Below are positions 6,696 to 11,875 of a DNA stretch of 11,875 bases, in pieces; positions within the stretch are counted from its first letter, which is position 1; each line of letters starts with the position of its first letter. This stretch comes from Pseudohongiella sp. (lineage in GTDB: Bacteria > Pseudomonadota > Gammaproteobacteria > Pseudomonadales > Pseudohongiellaceae). Position numbers and translations under genes: made by a program. The notes under the pieces are model-generated. The model made no database searches. It was not told where the DNA came from and was given only the letters and a program-made list of their open reading frames with translations. The stretch is taken from NCBI GenBank assembly GCA_030652635.1, contig JAUSPW010000154.1, positions 1-11,875 on the forward strand, given 5' to 3'.

Positions 6696-7832
6696 TTGAA
6701 ACAACTTTCAAAGATGCTGGCAGTGGTGTCTATTGTCGGGGCAACAGCGTCAGCCGCTCAGGCACAAGATATTGATTTTTCGGGCGATCTGCGCTTTGGT
6801 TTCGCGGGTTTTGAGCGTGACGAACGTAACGGCACTGAAACCAACGATGACCAGTTCCGCTTGCGCGTGCGCGCAGGTTTGCAGTGGAACATGAACGACA
6901 GCTGGTCCTTTAAAGGCCGCTATGCTGGCCGCGTGCACGATTCACGCAATCAGGGTGGTTTTGTGCATTTGTTTGATGGTCTGTCCTCAGGCAGCCCTTC
7001 AATTGCACCGGGTGAAACCACGCTGGACGAGTTCTTCGTGCGTGCCCGTTACGGCAAGTGGGATCACCGCATTGGTCGTTTTCAGAGCAACAATCGCCTG
7101 ATTGGAGTGGCAGCAAAATCCTTCAGCCGCACCAACTCCACCAGCTGGGATGTCGGCTGGACTGATGGAGTGCAAAGTACTTACCGCGCAGACCACGGTT
7201 TGAATTACACCGCCATTATTGAACGTAATGACAAAGATGGCCCCAGCAACGTGCGGCGCTCACCTTTGGGTTTTGCTAAATCTGCCAGCCGTGTCGGGTA
7301 TTATCTGAGTGTTGATGCCGCAGACACCAAGGGGCTTTGGGCGCAGCGTTCAGTTGACGTGACTTACATACCGTCCGCTTTGTATTACAACGGTATCGCA
7401 GCCGGGCAAGACCGCGATTACCTGGGTGTGACGGGCCGGTTGGCAACTCAGGTCACGATTCGTGATCAGATGAAACTGGTCAGCGGTGTTGAACTGGCAT
7501 GGGCACCGGAAACCCAGAGCAAGGCTGCCGCTAACATGACGGGCACCGGCAAAACCAACGGTACCGGATGGCAGTTGTCACTGAACCTGATGGATATTCA
7601 GCCAGGTCACAGTGTCGGTGTTGTTTATGGGGAAACCGAGGCGGGTTGGCTGCTTTCAACTGACTTCCCTGCCAATCAGTCGCTGGCAGAGGTCCGTTAT
7701 GCGTGGGTACCGATGTCGGGGCACCTGTTTGAAGCCCGCATCCGCGAACGAGAAGACTTGAGCCTGCTGCGCAACGCGGCGCGCAAACGCGCGGAAACCG
7801 ACGTGTTTGTGCGGTACAGCATCAGCCTGTAA
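6696..7832 (+). CDS. Outer-membrane beta-barrel porin-like protein, copy 2
   Basis: Paralogue of the preceding gene, similar along its whole length (roughly two thirds to three quarters identical by eye) and with no apparent indels. Starting at TTG gives 378 residues and a 23-residue signal peptide ending AQA, exactly as in copy 1, so TTG is preferred over the in-frame GTG at 6660. The mature part opens with QDIDFSGDLRFG, against QSVDFSGDLRFG in copy 1. It shares the segments DEFFVRARYGKWDHR and NYTAIIERNDKDGPSN, and ends YSISL. The terminal leucine replaces the phenylalanine usual in barrel proteins, so BAM recognition may differ. The Pho-box array upstream suggests PhoB control, so uptake of phosphate or a phosphorus-containing solute is plausible, though family and substrate are not recognised. 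A palindrome-rich stretch follows its stop; no T-tailed terminator was seen on this strand. Confidence 0.8.
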   Translation: MKQLSKMLAVVSIVGATASAAQAQDIDFSGDLRFGFAGFERDERNGTETNDDQFRLRVRAGLQWNMNDSWSFKGRYAGRVHDSRNQGGFVHLFDGLSSGSPSIAPGETTLDEFFVRARYGKWDHRIGRFQSNNRLIGVAAKSFSRTNSTSWDVGWTDGVQSTYRADHGLNYTAIIERNDKDGPSNVRRSPLGFAKSASRVGYYLSVDAADTKGLWAQRSVDVTYIPSALYYNGIAAGQDRDYLGVTGRLATQVTIRDQMKLVSGVELAWAPETQSKAAANMTGTGKTNGTGWQLSLNLMDIQPGHSVGVVYGETEAGWLLSTDFPANQSLAEVRYAWVPMSGHLFEARIREREDLSLLRNAARKRAETDVFVRYSISL

Positions 7833-7846
7833 AAAAAATAGGAACG

Positions 7847-7893
7847 TTGCCCGGGGACGGAGGTGCCAAAGGCAGCTCCGTCCCCATGGGCAA
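7847..7893. repeat. REP-like long palindrome after porin copy 2
   Basis: Twenty base pairs fold into one hairpin: TTGCCC 7847-7852 with GGGCAA 7888-7893, GGGGACGGAG 7853-7862 with CTCCGTCCCC 7876-7885, and TGCC 7864-7867 with GGCA 7871-7874. The loop is AAA. The only flaws are a two-base bulge (AT, 7886-7887) and one G-G mismatch. No T-run follows on the plus strand, so it is not a standard terminator, although it could protect the 3' end of the porin mRNA. An A-run at 7831-7838 puts a T-run after the hairpin on the minus strand, where no gene ends. GGGGACGGAG-type palindromes resemble REP elements mobilised by RAYT transposases; that link is from memory, and no RAYT gene is in the window. 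Confidence 0.65.
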
Positions 7894-7894
7894 G

Positions 7895-8020
7895 AAGGGG
7901 GCGGAGCAATGCTCAACCGACCCCGAAAAAAACAGGAAAGTGCGCTGGATTTGGTCTATGAAACTTGGGGTGAAGTTTGGGGTCGGAGCAATGCTCCTCC
8001 GACCCCTGCGGAGCCCCCTT
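7895..8020. repeat. Mosaic palindromic/direct-repeat element before the nuclease gene
   Basis: Nested repeats span about 126 bp. Outer arms AAGGGGGC (7895-7902) and GCCCCCTT (8013-8020) are inverted. CCGACCCC (7917-7924) is inverted relative to GGGGTCGG (7979-7986). The 13-mer CGGAGCAATGCTC occurs directly at 7902-7914 and 7984-7996. At the right, GGGGTCGGAG 7979-7988 and CTCCGACCCC 7997-8006 form a perfect 10-bp stem with an 8-base loop. The core between them (about 7925-7978) shows no recognised gene. It looks like a composite REP/MITE-type non-coding element abutting the previous palindrome. It ends 16 bp before the next start codon, so it forms part of that gene's leader. Confidence 0.6.
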
Positions 8021-8036
8021 TCGGAGATCAGCGTAT

Positions 8037-9557
8037 ATGGATTACCCCACATTTTTACACCACGGCGCAGCCGGAGGCGTTACCGGCAGCTGCCATCGCT
8101 ATCTCGCCTCAGCTGAGGCACATCTATTAATCGATTGTGGATTATTTCAAGGCCATGATGTCACTGCGCCTGACCATCACAGCCAGCATCGCATCGAGTT
8201 TGATCTGACGGCCATTCAGGCCTTGGTGGTGACACATGTGCATATTGACCATGTCGGGCGTATTCCCTATTTATTTGCTGCAGGGTTCCGGGGCCCAATC
8301 CTCTGCAGCGAACCGTCAGCCCGCTTGTTGCCATTGGTCATCGAAGATGCGCTCAAGGTGGGTTTTACCAAAGATGAAACCTTGATCAATCGATTTCTGT
8401 CGGCGGTGGATCAAATGTTATGCCCGATTCCGTATAAGCAGTGGCATACCGTTATCAACAGTGCTGAGTTATGTATGCGTGTGCGTTTACAGCGGGCAGG
8501 GCACATACTGGGGTCCGCGTATGTAGAAGTTGATACGTGGTACAAAACAGAAAATCGCCACCATCGTGCGGTGTTTTCCGGCGATCTGGGCGCGCCTTAC
8601 GCACCCTTGTTGCCTGCGCCAAAACCTCCCTATGGTTGCGACGCCCTGGTGATAGAAAGCACCTATGGCAATCGGCTTCACGAAAACCGCAAGGAGCGCA
8701 AAGAGCGACTGCGCAGTGTGATCGAACACGCGTTGCAGAATCAGGGCACTGTGATGATTCCGGCCTTTAGCATAGGGCGAACCCAGGAAATTTTGTATGA
8801 ACTGGAAGGGCTGATTCATGAAGCTAAGGTTCAACGCGCACAACTTGCTGCAGATGGCAAACAAGGGCGTGGCGTTGGCACAGCAGGGCAAATTTCCGGC
8901 AAAGTCGGGCGCTCTACAACATCATCGGCACTGGACTGGACTCAGTTACAAGTGATTGTGGATTCGCCATTGGCGTCCAAATTTAATGAGGTGTATCGCG
9001 AGTTAAAGCCGTTCTGGGATGCCGAAGCCCAGCAGCGCCTGCGGGCAGGGCGGCATCCACTGAGTTTTGAGAACCTGATTACCATCAACAGTCATGAAGA
9101 GCATCAAAAGACGGTGGCCTTTCTGGCGCGTACCCGACAGCCCGCTCTAGTGTTAGCAGCCAGTGGTATGGCCGCCGGTGGCCGCATCGTGAATTACCTA
9201 AAAGCCATGCTGGCCGATCCTGCTCATTGTGTGTTGTTTGTGGGATATCAGGCGCGCGGCACTCATGGCCATACCTTGCAGCAGATTGCGGCAGGCAAAG
9301 TAGAACCTCGCATGAACTTGGACGGCGAACGCATAGAGGTGAATGCCATGATCCGCAGCATTGGTGGTTACAGCGCACATGCCGATCAGAAAGATTTACT
9401 GAATTTCGTGCGACGTATGAGGCGCTGGCCCAGCAAGATTCGGATTATTCATGGTGAGCGCAAGGCGCGTGAAACGCTGCGCGATGCTTTTTACAGCCTT
9501 GCCCGTGAGCAGGGCAAAACCATTGAGGTGCTGATTCCGGAAAAAACCAGTGTCTAG
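8037..9557 (+). CDS. Metallo-beta-lactamase/beta-CASP RNA-processing nuclease
   Basis: A 506-residue zinc-dependent hydrolase of the beta-CASP group (the CPSF73/Ysh1-like bacterial family, distinct from RNase J), predicted to cut RNA in the cytoplasm. It opens with HHGAAGGVTGSCH, typical of the family. The metal-binding motif is HVHIDH (H67, H69, D71, H72), followed by H156 in GHILGS and D183 in FSGDLG. IESTYGNR begins the beta-CASP region, GMAAGGRI lies within it, and GYSAHAD (H448) and IIHGE (H472) close the active site. The ATG at 8037 was preferred, with GGAG at 8023-8026 ten bases before it. An in-frame TTG at 7977 would translate the adjacent palindrome into an unlikely 20-residue tail. 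Residues about 263-304 form a Gly/Ser/Gln-rich insertion. It is convergent with the wecA-like gene, 14 bp apart. RNA targets are unknown. Confidence 0.92.
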   Translation: MDYPTFLHHGAAGGVTGSCHRYLASAEAHLLIDCGLFQGHDVTAPDHHSQHRIEFDLTAIQALVVTHVHIDHVGRIPYLFAAGFRGPILCSEPSARLLPLVIEDALKVGFTKDETLINRFLSAVDQMLCPIPYKQWHTVINSAELCMRVRLQRAGHILGSAYVEVDTWYKTENRHHRAVFSGDLGAPYAPLLPAPKPPYGCDALVIESTYGNRLHENRKERKERLRSVIEHALQNQGTVMIPAFSIGRTQEILYELEGLIHEAKVQRAQLAADGKQGRGVGTAGQISGKVGRSTTSSALDWTQLQVIVDSPLASKFNEVYRELKPFWDAEAQQRLRAGRHPLSFENLITINSHEEHQKTVAFLARTRQPALVLAASGMAAGGRIVNYLKAMLADPAHCVLFVGYQARGTHGHTLQQIAAGKVEPRMNLDGERIEVNAMIRSIGGYSAHADQKDLLNFVRRMRRWPSKIRIIHGERKARETLRDAFYSLAREQGKTIEVLIPEKTSV

Positions 9558-9572
9558 CCCAAACCCGACACT
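9541..9572 (-). terminator. Probable intrinsic terminator of the wecA-like gene
   Basis: Read on the minus strand, AGTGTC (9567-9572) and GACACT (9549-9554) form a 6-bp stem with a 12-base loop, followed by GG and then six Ts (9541-9546). The stem starts at the wecA stop codon and lies mostly within the 14-bp gap and the end of the convergent nuclease gene. The stem is short, so efficiency is uncertain. Confidence 0.5.
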
Positions 9573-9595
9573 CAGCGGATAAGTCCGCGAGTGTC
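9567..9595. repeat. Hairpin at the convergent gene junction
   Basis: GACACTC (9567-9573) pairs with GAGTGTC (9589-9595), and GCGGA (9575-9579) with TCCGC (9584-9588), leaving a TAAG loop and one bulged A. This 12-bp stem overlaps the last codons of the wecA-like gene and lies just past the nuclease stop. It may end or protect the nuclease transcript, but has no T-tail on the plus strand. Its left arm is also used by the neighbouring terminator stem, so the two folds exclude each other. Confidence 0.5.
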
Positions 9596-10615
9596 TTCAG
9601 GTAAAGGCTGGCGTGAGGCGACCAGATAAATGGCAAACAGAATAATAAACAGCAGGAACATCATTCCTTCAGGAACGCCGGCAAAATGTCCAGCCAGTCC
9701 TATGCCACCCAGCGACAACGCAGTGCCATGAATGATCAGCACGGTCTGGCGGGTGTCAAAACCCATGTTCAACAGACGGTGATGCAAATGATCGCGACCC
9801 GGTTTAAAGGGTGAGCTGCCGCGCAGCGGGCGACGAATCATCAGGCTGACGGTATCCATCAAGGGCACAGCCAGGAACCACAACGCGTACACGGGGGCAA
9901 TAAATGCCTTGTTGCCTTGTGTGCTAGCGATTAATAGCCAGGCGATGATAAAACCTAGCAGGGTACTGCCGGCGTCTCCCAAGTAGACTAGCGCACTCTT
10001 TTTCCACAACAGGCGGAAGTTGAACGCGAGGAAGGCTAACAGGGACACAATCAGAATCTGGCTGAAACTCAGCAGCGCGCTCTGACCTGCGCCCAGCGCA
10101 GCCACCGAGAGCAATACCAGAGAAATCACGGATAAACCACCGGACAAGCCATCCAGTCCGTCGCTCATGTTGACGGCGTTAATCACACCAACGGTGGCAA
10201 AAATGGTGACCGGAATCGCTAATAAACCCAGTTCTACAGGCCCAGAGAAAGCGATGTCACCCAGTGAGGCCAGTTGTACTTTGGCGGTGAACGCCATCAC
10301 CCAAGCTGCCGTGGCATGCATAGCCATACGCAGCGATACACGAATATCATAAAGATCGTCAAGAACACCTACAAACAACACAAATCCAGACAGCGCCAAC
10401 AGGATTTTGTAGTCATTCATGATGACGGGAGACAGCATACAGATGGAGAGTGTGCCCAGATAAATCCCCAGCCCGCCAATCATGGGCGTGGGTTTTGCGT
10501 GTGTTTTTCGTCCGCCGGGGATATCCAGCAGCCCCACCTTTGCCGCAAAAGGGCGCAGGGCGACTAACGCTACCGCAGTTAACAAAAACGCACTCAAAAG
10601 TGTGATGAGCATCAT
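9572..10615 (-). CDS. wecA: Undecaprenyl-phosphate GlcNAc-1-phosphate transferase (WecA-like)
   Basis: Integral membrane enzyme of 347 residues (E. coli WecA has 367) from the MraY/WecA glycosyltransferase-4 family. It transfers a sugar-1-phosphate from a UDP-sugar, probably GlcNAc, to undecaprenyl phosphate, starting O-antigen or other surface polysaccharide synthesis. Many hydrophobic segments run through it. Family motifs: GGRKTHAKPTPMIGGLG at 34-50, VLDDLYD with D86-D87 (Mg2+), NAVNMSDGLDGL with D152 and D155, YLGDAGST with D214, and the cytoplasmic GRDHLHHRL at 273-281, the histidine motif typical of WecA-type rather than MraY proteins. The ATG at 10613-10615 follows AAGGA (10626-10630) by 10 bases; the adjacent second ATG is also possible. 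No polysaccharide genes flank it here, so its exact sugar and pathway remain inferred. Confidence 0.92.
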   Translation of the reverse strand: MMLITLLSAFLLTAVALVALRPFAAKVGLLDIPGGRKTHAKPTPMIGGLGIYLGTLSICMLSPVIMNDYKILLALSGFVLFVGVLDDLYDIRVSLRMAMHATAAWVMAFTAKVQLASLGDIAFSGPVELGLLAIPVTIFATVGVINAVNMSDGLDGLSGGLSVISLVLLSVAALGAGQSALLSFSQILIVSLLAFLAFNFRLLWKKSALVYLGDAGSTLLGFIIAWLLIASTQGNKAFIAPVYALWFLAVPLMDTVSLMIRRPLRGSSPFKPGRDHLHHRLLNMGFDTRQTVLIIHGTALSLGGIGLAGHFAGVPEGMMFLLFIILFAIYLVASRQPLPEDTRGLIR

Positions 10616-10736
10616 GATTTAACCATCCTTGCCGCAAAACTAATTTTCAATGTAACAACATTGGACTTTCGACTATCTACTACTGCCTAACCGCTATGCG
10701 GGTAACGTCCGTGTCGCCCGCACCTCAGTTTTTCTA
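10616..10736 (-). promoter_or_regulatory. Gap between the unrecognised gene and wecA
   Basis: This 121-bp stretch probably holds the wecA promoter. GCGGG 10698-10702 can pair with CCCGC 10717-10721 or, as GCGG, with CCGC 10691-10694. Neither stem is followed by a T-run on the minus strand, so no terminator for the upstream gene is called. No convincing -35/-10 pair was identified. Confidence 0.25.
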
Positions 10737-11875
10737 TCAGTTCACGCCGTACAACAACTGAGTGCCAGTAGCTGTAATCAGTTTCACATCCAGCTTGCCG
10801 TCACCGTTGGCATCGAGGTACTGGACTGCGTTGCCAAACGCATCTTTGTTTGCAGCATGGAACACACGCTCAGCAGCTGTTGGTGCCAGAACAAAGAAGT
10901 TCGGTTTAAACACACCCACCGTCGGTACCGTTACAAAACCGGTATTACGATCCATGCTGGGTGTCAGGCCGAAGGCGCGAACGCTATCGTTGAAGGTGGA
11001 CGATTCTATGAACGGTACAACATGCTGCAGCGCGCCATTGGCACATCGCACACCAAACGCATAACCCGCACTGTTCAAGGCGCCAGTTGGCTCAATGAAG
11101 CTCAGATCACCACACGCGGCCAGATCAATACCGGTCAGGTTGTCGTAGGCAAAGGTTCCGGAGAAGCGCTCACCATTGCCGACTTGCAGCGTGATGCTGG
11201 CATTCGGGTTCAAGCGGAATGGGAAGCCTGAACGTTCAACGGCGTTGATGAATTTCACCAGGCTGATTGGCGCTGGTGCAATTTCGATGGCAAAACCGTT
11301 GTTCACAATCAGGCCTCGTCCATCTGCACGGAAGCGGATACCGGTTGGAACGGTTGCTGGTACAGATTTCACACCTACAATCGCGCCAGCGTAGGTTTCA
11401 CCTGGCAGGCTGAGTGTCACCAGACCTGTCACATCGTCTACCTTGATCTGAGCAGCGCCTGACTCCAGCTGGCTGACGCTGGCGATACGGCCATTGGCAT
11501 CCAGCATGGTCACAGTCAGTGCTTCAAGACCAATTGCACCAAACAAGTTGGTAATCGCTTGGAGTGCACTCACGCCACCAATCTGCACGGTACGTGGGTC
11601 GACCGCTGTGCCGGATGCAGCTGCTATGCGATCAACCAGACCTGGGGGCGGGTTAGCGCCAGCGCTGGCTGTCGCTTCCTGATTTTTCTGCACCTGGGTC
11701 TTGGAGCTGGTTGGTGGAATCTTCAGCGCAGAATCAATCACCGACTGCAGAGCGTTCGGGTTAGCACTCAAGGCCGAGCGAATTTCATCTTGAGTGAGGT
11801 TGCTGCCCAATTCTGACAACACTTGTGCTGCAACATTTGTGGCAATGTCCAGACTGGCTGCGGCTGTTTTGGCAG
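10737..11875 (-). CDS. Unrecognised protein, N-terminus beyond window (partial)
   Basis: The reading frame stays open to the window edge, so only the C-terminal 378 residues are visible. The GTG at 11820-11822 is unlikely to be the true start, because in-frame coding-like sequence continues upstream. I do not recognise the family. The visible part begins Ala-rich, then has a Thr/Ser/Gln/Pro-rich linker, and then a body rich in beta-prone, Gly/Val/Thr segments such as TGLVTLSLPGETYAGAIVG. Two cysteines (residues 237 and 260 counted from that GTG) could pair by disulfide. Near the end, LDANGDGKLDV is a single calcium-binding-type loop like those in FG-GAP/VCBS or dockerin-like repeats. These traits suggest an exported or surface protein, but the N-terminal part, where a signal peptide would lie, is missing. 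It ends 121 bp before the wecA-like gene on the same strand. Confidence 0.7.
   Translation of the reverse strand, partial: AKTAAASLDIATNVAAQVLSELGSNLTQDEIRSALSANPNALQSVIDSALKIPPTSSKTQVQKNQEATASAGANPPPGLVDRIAAASGTAVDPRTVQIGGVSALQAITNLFGAIGLEALTVTMLDANGRIASVSQLESGAAQIKVDDVTGLVTLSLPGETYAGAIVGVKSVPATVPTGIRFRADGRGLIVNNGFAIEIAPAPISLVKFINAVERSGFPFRLNPNASITLQVGNGERFSGTFAYDNLTGIDLAACGDLSFIEPTGALNSAGYAFGVRCANGALQHVVPFIESSTFNDSVRAFGLTPSMDRNTGFVTVPTVGVFKPNFFVLAPTAAERVFHAANKDAFGNAVQYLDANGDGKLDVKLITATGTQLLYGVN

Noticed and set aside
7831..7893. Standard intrinsic terminator for porin copy 2
   Set aside because: The hairpin is strong, but the A-run precedes it and no T-run follows on the plus strand, so it was recorded as a palindromic repeat instead.
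7840..8024. CRISPR array
   Set aside because: Only two copies of the direct 13-mer, no regular spacers and no cas genes; the repeats are mainly inverted.
7977..8036. TTG start for the nuclease at 7977
   Set aside because: It would translate the 10-bp palindrome into a non-conserved tail; the ATG at 8037 immediately precedes the family-typical N-terminus.
7807..8130. ORFs crossing the palindromic region, including one from ATG 7908
   Set aside because: They run through the repeats and into the nuclease gene in the wrong frame, with composition typical of chance ORFs.

Overview
The window looks like a chromosomal segment of a free-living gammaproteobacterium. Moderate GC content, an E. coli-like MsrA of about 210 residues, a WecA-type enzyme, a multi-PAS GGDEF-EAL protein, outer-membrane barrel proteins and a Pho-box-type regulatory array all fit that group. 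A Cellvibrio-like or Pseudomonadales-like host is my guess only; no rRNA or other taxonomic marker is present. No tRNA, rRNA, CRISPR array, insertion sequence with a transposase, or phage gene was found.

Layout. Bases 94-3183 (minus) encode a 1029-residue cytoplasmic PAS-PAS-GAF-PAS-GGDEF-EAL protein of cyclic-di-GMP signalling. Its GGDEF, inhibitory-site and EAL motifs are intact. Upstream on the same strand, 3335-4504 encodes an acetylornithine-type (class III) aminotransferase. Across a 155-bp divergent gap, msrA (4660-5292, plus) is followed 21 bp later by an outer-membrane porin-like gene (5314-6450). A close paralogue follows at 6696-7832. With the starts chosen here (GTG and TTG) both proteins are exactly 378 residues with 23-residue signal peptides. 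The second copy has its own 245-bp upstream region, which holds a phased run of 7-bp repeats every 11 bp (6558-6619) that matches the PhoB Pho-box pattern.

After the second porin comes a gene-free stretch of about 200 bp packed with palindromes: a 20-bp interrupted hairpin at 7847-7893 and a mosaic of inverted and direct repeats at 7895-8020, resembling REP-type elements. It runs into the leader of a metallo-beta-lactamase/beta-CASP RNA-processing nuclease (8037-9557, plus). That gene converges on a wecA-like lipid-carrier phosphosugar transferase (9572-10615, minus), with overlapping hairpins at the junction. The window ends inside an unrecognised minus-strand gene (10737 to beyond 11875) whose N-terminus is missing.

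How the genes relate. Most are unrelated housekeeping or signalling functions. The most coherent unit is msrA-porin-porin. One barrel gene appears to be co-transcribed with a methionine-repair enzyme. Its duplicate appears to have phosphate-starvation control of its own. That differential regulation of two same-length paralogues is the most interesting biology here, and it is an inference from promoter architecture.
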